A model generated the notes under the pieces. That model was given only the letters and a program-made list of their open reading frames with translations. It was not told the origin of the DNA and did no database searches. Below, piece after piece: positions 58,501-64,000 of a stretch of 64,000 nt of DNA. The translations under genes and the position numbers were made by a program. The DNA is from Talinum fruticosum. Taxonomy: Eukaryota > Streptophyta > Magnoliopsida > Caryophyllales > Talinaceae. The DNA is taken from NCBI GenBank assembly GCA_021018815.1, contig JAITYX010000083.1, positions 744,001 through 808,000 of the forward strand. Reading direction: 5' to 3'. Position 1 is the stretch's first letter, and every line of letters begins with the position of its first letter.

Positions 58501-61173
58501 AGTGGACAATCCAGAATCAAGAGCAACTTTTCCATTAACATCAACTTCTAGCTGCTCAATAGCAGCCTCCAACTTGTATCCTGCTCTGAAGTGCATGTCA
58601 GAAAACAAAAGACGACCTCTGGGTTAAAGGGTGCATGAGAGTTTCATGGCAAAGTCCAAATAGGATGGATCCGAGAGTAATCACCTACATACATATTTTG
58701 GAATTTCAGCAATAATCTCCACCACAGCTTTGTCTGAGACAGGTGTTCCAGCTTTATTCACCACTTTTCCATCAACACAGACTTTCCCTACACCCAGAAA
58801 GGAACAAAAATAAGTAAGCTCTTCATGAATGCCAGTTTACCCTTCCAATTTCATTTCTGCAAAATGTTCTCCTTTGGAAGAAACCACATCAGATTTCTAT
58901 GAAAGACATACAAATCAACTCATTTAAAAAAATAAAATTGAAAGGCCTAGAGTTGAAGTGTTTGTGCAAATGTAAACGGTCCTATTATGTTCTTTTTAGC
59001 TGTAAGGAGTTATAAGCAATTTTAAGGAGCTGCAAGATAGTTGTAAGGTTGTAAGCTAAAGCTAAAAAGAACAAGGCACGTGTTTGCTTCATATATCATA
59101 CTCATGCCATATGTACATATTATGTATCCGCAATAATTGGCTCTACATCAAGGAAGAAACCAATTCCCCACCCCCCACCCCAAGAAAAACAAAAAAAAAG
59201 GTTTCGCAGTAAATTAAGGTTGGAAGTTTTCTGATATATTGAACCTCTACAACTGACAAATAGAAATTAAACTTTCCTTGCTCACAGCTATTGCATGATG
59301 AGTATATAACTAATTGTAATGTTCAAACACAAAGCCGAAACTATCATTCCTTATATGTTAAACAAATGCAATAGTATTTCATTTCTAAAGAGAAACGTCA
59401 CACTCTTACGCGCAGCATGGAAAGAGTCTGGAATCAGTGATTGAACAAGAATGATAACGAGCTTGACTACTATAGTACTATGTTACCCACTGAGAATAAT
59501 TGAACATAAGGTATTCAAAGCATTATTTACCTTGTAATATCCATGACTGTATCAAGGTTCTGCTATATTGCTGAAACCTTTCCAGACATACCTCATCCAG
59601 TCTCTTTTTCCTAACATTCAACATCAAATCGCAACAGAAGTCAATAACTGAAAAAAAAAAAAAAAAACTGATAGCGATAAGGATTATTAATGCTGTTAAA
59701 TTGAACCAAGAACTCATCATAAGATATCCTATTCAACTCAAGTACTTATTGGGCAAGTAGCAACTTCAAGAGAACCTTAATGGCATGGCTAAGCCAAGTG
59801 TCATAAATGGCAATTTCAAGTCATTAAGATCTCCAAGTAACTAAAGGGGCATCTGCAGAGCTTAAGAAATTTGAAATTATGCTTAAGCAATGCAATTGCA
59901 GAGTGAAGAAACACATTCAAAGCAATTCATGGTCCAATAGTCGAAACAATGTCCACTGAAAGCGTTCTTAGGCACACTAATATCACTGGAGAAAAAGAAT
60001 AACTCACTCATTCGGGCTTTCAAATTTTTTACCTACTCATTATCCACTAATCCTATGGAGCAAATGCAACTAAAACTCAGCCTCATTGTGGATGGATTCT
60101 GAAAAACTGTGCAGAATTTGTGAACCCTAAGCCCCACAAATATGTGACATCCATGGAAATAACAGGGTCGTATTCACACTACAAGTTGGTAACTATACAT
60201 CAAATAGTTGCTGCCCCTCCTAGGTAACCTACTAACCCTCAAACTATTCATGTACCAACTCTAGTTAAACAAATTTCTTTCTGTGCGTTCTCATTCCAGG
60301 GGTGAGCTCACACTGTTCAATACAAGATACAGGGACAGAAACAGAGAATAGAGCGATTGATACGAGACATGAGATCGACATGGAACATGGCCTGAGGTCT
60401 GATTAAAGCATTATACATGCTTGTAACTACATTCTAGTTTCTGTCAGAAATGCATAAAAAAATATAAGGGAAATGCTTTCACATAGAACAACTAAAACGC
60501 ATTGAAATTATAAGGAATAGTCTCAAATCCTCCTTGTAAACAAAGGAAAATATGTAAGGATCCAAATCCTTACTTCTTTATCTTCAATGAAGGAATCTTT
60601 GCTGACTTTGCAGAAAAGTTTCTGAATGAACAATGCGTATGACCTCTGAACCATCTAACTGGTGTCAATTCACATAACAAAAAGAAAGAGAAAGAAATGG
60701 CAGTATTAGCTTCAAGAATAACAGAAAAACACGGATACCAAAAGCAAAACAAAAACAATAGAGTAAGCCATTTAGCAAAGAAAGTGGATGTCCACTAATG
60801 ATGTATAAAATCAATAGGCACCCAACTGGGAAAACCCAGAACTTTTTCCATGGGAAGGTTCAAACTTCATTCAGCTTCACTCTTTAAATTTGAGAAACCT
60901 AGAACTTAAGATAGCAAATAAATAGGTCCCAGAAACATTTAATTCGAAACGCAGAAGGAAATTCAGCTCATACGACATCATTAGGACATGGGAAGAAGAT
61001 ACTATCATGAGGCCTTGAAGAGAAATCGATATTGAACTCCAGAAAGAGAGAGAGAGATGGGTACCCGAAGATGATGAAATGGTCCGACTAGGAAAGAAGA
61101 AATAGGCAGCCCGGTAAGCAGTTTGGAAGGTAGAATAGTACACCAAGGGAAGCCGCAGACCCTGCAACGCCAT
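55556..61173 (-). CDS. TlyA-like S4/FtsJ rRNA 2'-O-methyltransferase, 9 exons
   Basis: Homologue of the bacterial TlyA family (S4 RNA-binding plus FtsJ-like Rossmann methyltransferase). In bacteria these use S-adenosylmethionine to 2'-O-methylate rRNA. The plant enzymes are presumed organellar and poorly studied. The 'haemolysin' label used for the family is historical. Exons (minus): 61173-61065, 60658-60574, 59610-59531, 58787-58685, 58585-58429, 57989-57861, 57732-57646, 56685-56641, 55693-55556. All introns are GT..AG and all phases agree, giving 310 aa. Residues 1-60 are a Ser/Arg/aromatic-rich targeting region. The S4 domain is about 68-112 ([35 protein letters not shown]). SAM motif I is D149-F157 (DSGLSTGGF). 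The K-D-K-E tetrad is complete: K130, D213, K241, E297. No frameshift occurs. Confidence 0.9.
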
Positions 61174-62900
61174 TGTCGCCCTTTTCCTCGCCCTCTTTCA
61201 ACTCCCCTCAACATTATCAGCTCAGCTCCCAAAACCACGGCCGATAATGGAACTCAATCGGGTTCGGGTTTATAGACTCTATTATGTGCCATATTGACGG
61301 AAAGAGACTTGGAAAGTTGAATTACGAAAATAAAGGATTTTTGCACTAAGGTATTTGTCATTTTTGGTCATTCACTTGCCATAAATGGTGCTTTTATCAC
61401 TGAGGTTGTTAAATTGAAATTTTCTTAGTAACGAGGGTCTTAAAAATTAAATTAAAAATTTTAAGGTTGAAAAAATTAATATCAAATAGTTGAGGGGTGG
61501 TAAGTGCAAAAATCCTGAAAAGAAGTGATGAATTTTTTGAATACTTATGATAAAATATAGGGTGAAATTTTTAAGAAAAAAATTATTATGAATAATAGTG
61601 TGGATTTATAAATTTAAGATTATCTCATAATTTATCGGGGGAATTGTTATATTTTCTTAATTGTAATGATTTGGTTTAAAGTTTTACTTTTAAATAAATT
61701 GAACTTTAGTGTATTGAACTTTTTTTTTGGATTTAATAAGAGGAACAAAGGTTGATATATGTGGAACTTAAATCTAAATGTTTTAATTTTTGTTTTAAAA
61801 AATGTACTGATTGAGCTAACACCAACAATATATCCAATTTACTGTAACTTGGATAATTTAAAAGTTATTTATATTTCATGACAAAATATATCATACACCT
61901 AAAAATAATTTTATAACATAAAAAAGCAAGCAAGTATCAAATTAATTTGAGTAATTTAATACTGAAAATATTAACTTTTTATATATAAGATAATCAAGCC
62001 TTGACTCTTCTGAAAGTTTTAATCAAATAGCAAAGGAGGCCTTACAAATTGGTAATATTTTAGGTTTGAAAGTTATAAAGAATGAAAATGCAACAATACG
62101 GAAAATTACAAAAAGTCCAAAGAAAGGAAAGAAAACAAGAAGGCAAGAAATCGAAGTTTGAATTAGTGTATGTTGGTTAGGAGATCACGTGCATCCCTAA
62201 GTCAAGGTAGGTCATCCTCTACTATTTTTTCGAGGTTGAGTTGGCACAGATGGAAATGTGGGAGGAAAATACATGTTTCAAAAGCAAGAGGAAAAATGAG
62301 GTTGGAATATTGAAAAGCTAATGGCCTAAAGCACTAGATGAGAGGTGTTTTTATTGAAGGAGGATTGCAATGATTATTTTTGGAGTCGGTACTATACTAG
62401 AAATAGATTGACTGGTAGGAGTAAGGGGCGAGAGAGGATGAGAACGGAAGGATTTAAGGACAACCATGACCATACTTTTGATTGAGAGGAGGTTCACCTT
62501 CTAAGATAATTACAAGCATACTCGGTTCTCAATTTTTATTGTTCTAAACTCGTGTTAGTTGGGTTTTTATGTTCTTAATTTAGGGTGGATTGTTAAGGAA
62601 TGTTGTATTTTCTTGCCACCCCATAGGAGGTAGTACGTTTCTTAAAAGATGGGAGTTTGTTACTTGTTTTATTTATTATACCTTTTCACTACTGCTCGGA
62701 ATGTATCACGATAAATAAAAAGGTAAATATATAATGTGACAATTTTATCTTTTAAACCATAAATTAACAGTAGCTCAATTTCACTATTCCACCCAGAATA
62801 GACGCAAATAAAAAAACAAAAAAAAAGTGGCCAAAAAGGGGAGGGAAAATTTGTGCGCGGTAGCGAGTAACGGCTGATAGCCGAACAAATCCTATCATAT
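61174..62900. other. Intergenic between two head-to-head genes
   Basis: The TlyA-like gene (minus) and the next gene (plus) diverge from this 1.85-kb region. Near 61174-61260 is the presumed promoter/leader of the TlyA-like gene. The stretch 61320-62700 is AT-rich with no recognised gene or bounded element. 62820-62890 has a GC-richer, promoter-like patch (GGTAGCGAGTAACGG). Confidence 0.4.
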
Positions 62901-62952
62901 CTTAATTAAATGGTCCAACTCCATTGCAATTTCTAGCAATTCATCAACCTTC

Positions 62953-62953
<1 letters not shown>

Positions 62954-62994
<41 letters not shown>
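62954..62994 (+). repeat. (CT)20 microsatellite in 5' leader
   Basis: An uninterrupted CT dinucleotide run 31 bp before the ATG at 63026. CT/GA runs in leaders and core promoters are common in plants and highly variable in length. Confidence 0.9.
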
Positions 62995-62996
<2 letters not shown>

Positions 62997-63025
62997 AATC
63001 AAAAGTAGCCCTGGTTAGCCATAAC

Positions 63026-63370
63026 ATGTTGGTTCATTCCTCCCCCAATGCATCGTCTTTCCTCCATGCCCACCAATTCAAATGCCCACTTGGATTTCCC
63101 ACTGCCCATTTGCCCCCTTCTTCTTTTGGTTTTGGATTTCCGAAATCCGCATCTTCTGTGACCCAAACGGGCAAATCATTCAAATTTCGCTGCAGATCAA
63201 TTGGGGGCCAAGAAGAGGTAACCATCTCTTTCTTTCTCTGTCCTCTAATTTAAGCTGGTAGGGCTTAATAAGTTTATTCCACTTCAAAGTTTTTGATCCT
63301 TTTGAGTTACAGGATTATTATCTGCTGGATGCCCCTGAATCTGTTGGCGATGGCTTCTCTTTTAGTGGGG
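63026..63370 (+). CDS. Probable chloroplast alpha/beta-hydrolase, first two exons (partial)
   Basis: Exon 1 (63026-63217) codes for 64 residues rich in Ser, Pro, Phe and His with almost no acidic residues before GGQEE, a typical chloroplast transit peptide. The donor is GAAGAG|GTAACC. Exon 2 (63313-63370) follows TTACAG and reads DYYLLDAPESVGDGFSFSGG, ending at a GTAAAT donor. The rest of the gene lies beyond the window. From memory, DAP.SVGDGFSFSGG follows the transit peptide in a family of plastid-targeted alpha/beta-fold hydrolases of the haloalkane-dehalogenase-like group. No catalytic residue is inside the window, so the identity is tentative. An upstream in-frame ATG at 62924 would read through the CT repeat and is less likely. 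Two later stretches (about 63480-63530 and 63715-63740) repeat ATGATTGAATTTTGTAAACC in the intron. Confidence 0.5.
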
Positions 63371-64000
63371 GTAAATGAGTCCCAATCCTTCATTCTTAAA
63401 TGTTTATCTGCTTAAAACCTATTGCAATTCTGATAGTAAAGTTTATTTTCGTGTAATTAAGTAAAACATGATTGAATTTTGTAAACCCAGTGAAACATGA
63501 TTGAATTTTGTAAACCCAGTTTCATCAAATGGATGAAAATTTGATAAAAAGAAAGTTAAATGAAAACTTAGGGAGGGATATGAACTAATAGGGGATGTAT
63601 TGTTAATTCCTCTCCTGGATGAAAATAATATTGTTTCCCTAAGATTTTCCCTTTCCCTTTAATTTTTTTCCAAGTTTACAGTCCAATCATTCAAATTTTC
63701 GTTGCAGATCAAACATGATTGAATTTTGTAAACCCAGTTGCTTTTGAAGTTGCAATATTTATAGTTGAGTTTGGTTTGTTTGGCATTAGCCAATTTGTCC
63801 TAAGCATTTCGAGAATGATGAGGAAAAAAGTTGGACATTTCTCACGTCAAGGTCTTGGTTTCTTAGTGGTTGTATGCTAGTTGCTGACTTACTGGGAATG
63901 CTTGAACCCCACAACCCACGTTTTTCACTCTGGCAATCCGCATGATAGTTCACACTCTAAATTACACTACATTAATATGAATTAGTACTAAATGGCATTC
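63371..64000 (+). other. Intron 2 of the hydrolase gene (incomplete)
   Basis: No further exon is recognised before the window ends. The phrase CATGATTGAATTTTGTAAAC occurs three times (about 63468, 63496 and 63714), an internal duplication within the intron. Confidence 0.45.

Noticed and set aside
1..64000. CRISPR array, bacterial operon or prophage
   Set aside because: No regularly spaced repeats, no ribosome-binding-site-driven gene clusters and clear spliced plant genes; the tandem repeats seen are minisatellites and duplications.

Overview
The window is nuclear DNA from a flowering plant, most likely a eudicot. The genes have introns and plant-specific families: a UGT74 glucosyltransferase, a FRIGIDA-like protein, a BIR1-like LRR ectodomain, a mitochondrial mTERF cluster, and a plastid or mitochondrial TlyA/FtsJ methyltransferase. 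The intergenic DNA is AT-rich and full of plant transposons (Copia fragments, long solo LTRs, MULE, CACTA, Stowaway, Harbinger and hAT-like MITEs). The species cannot be named from the sequence alone.

Layout. 1-8.3 kb: transposon debris, including a decayed Copia gag. 8.3-11.1 kb: a two-exon UGT74-type glucosyltransferase with two single-base frameshifts and a MITE in its intron. 11-16.5 kb: MITEs and two abutting Copia pieces in opposite orientation. 16.8-17.5 kb (minus): a BIR1-like LRR ectodomain lacking membrane and kinase parts. 19.5-19.8 kb: an NF-YC pseudogene missing the middle of its histone fold. 23.2-28.6 kb: a FRIGIDA-like (FRL4-type) gene with a long leader intron. 29.8-30.3 kb (minus): a possible small unrecognised gene. 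31.4-53.6 kb: four mTERF-family copies in tandem on the plus strand. Only the last is fully open; the other three carry one or two single-base deletions. 55.6-61.2 kb (minus): a nine-exon TlyA-like rRNA methyltransferase reconstructed splice by splice (310 aa). 63.0 kb to the end: the first two exons of a probable chloroplast alpha/beta-hydrolase.

The mTERF array is the main structural feature. Its repeat unit contains the mTERF gene plus a downstream block that resembles the promoter and first exon of the small minus-strand gene at 30 kb. Insertions have since enlarged the array. One is a MULE with a 9-bp target duplication that holds a 2.9-kb solo LTR with its own 5-bp target duplication. 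Another is a second solo LTR of the same family (2.7 kb) in the upstream region of copy 4. A 450-bp insertion shared by copies 1 and 2 only gives a relative order of duplication.

Seven single-base deletions lie in otherwise conserved coding sequence (UGT twice, FRL once, mTERF copies 1-3 four times). Four are in homopolymers. They are either true lesions or residual long-read consensus errors, and this affects how three of the gene families here should be annotated. I found no convincing new multi-gene system. The most unusual items are the mTERF array with its relic first exons, the secreted BIR1-like ectodomain, and the eukaryotic TlyA-like enzyme.
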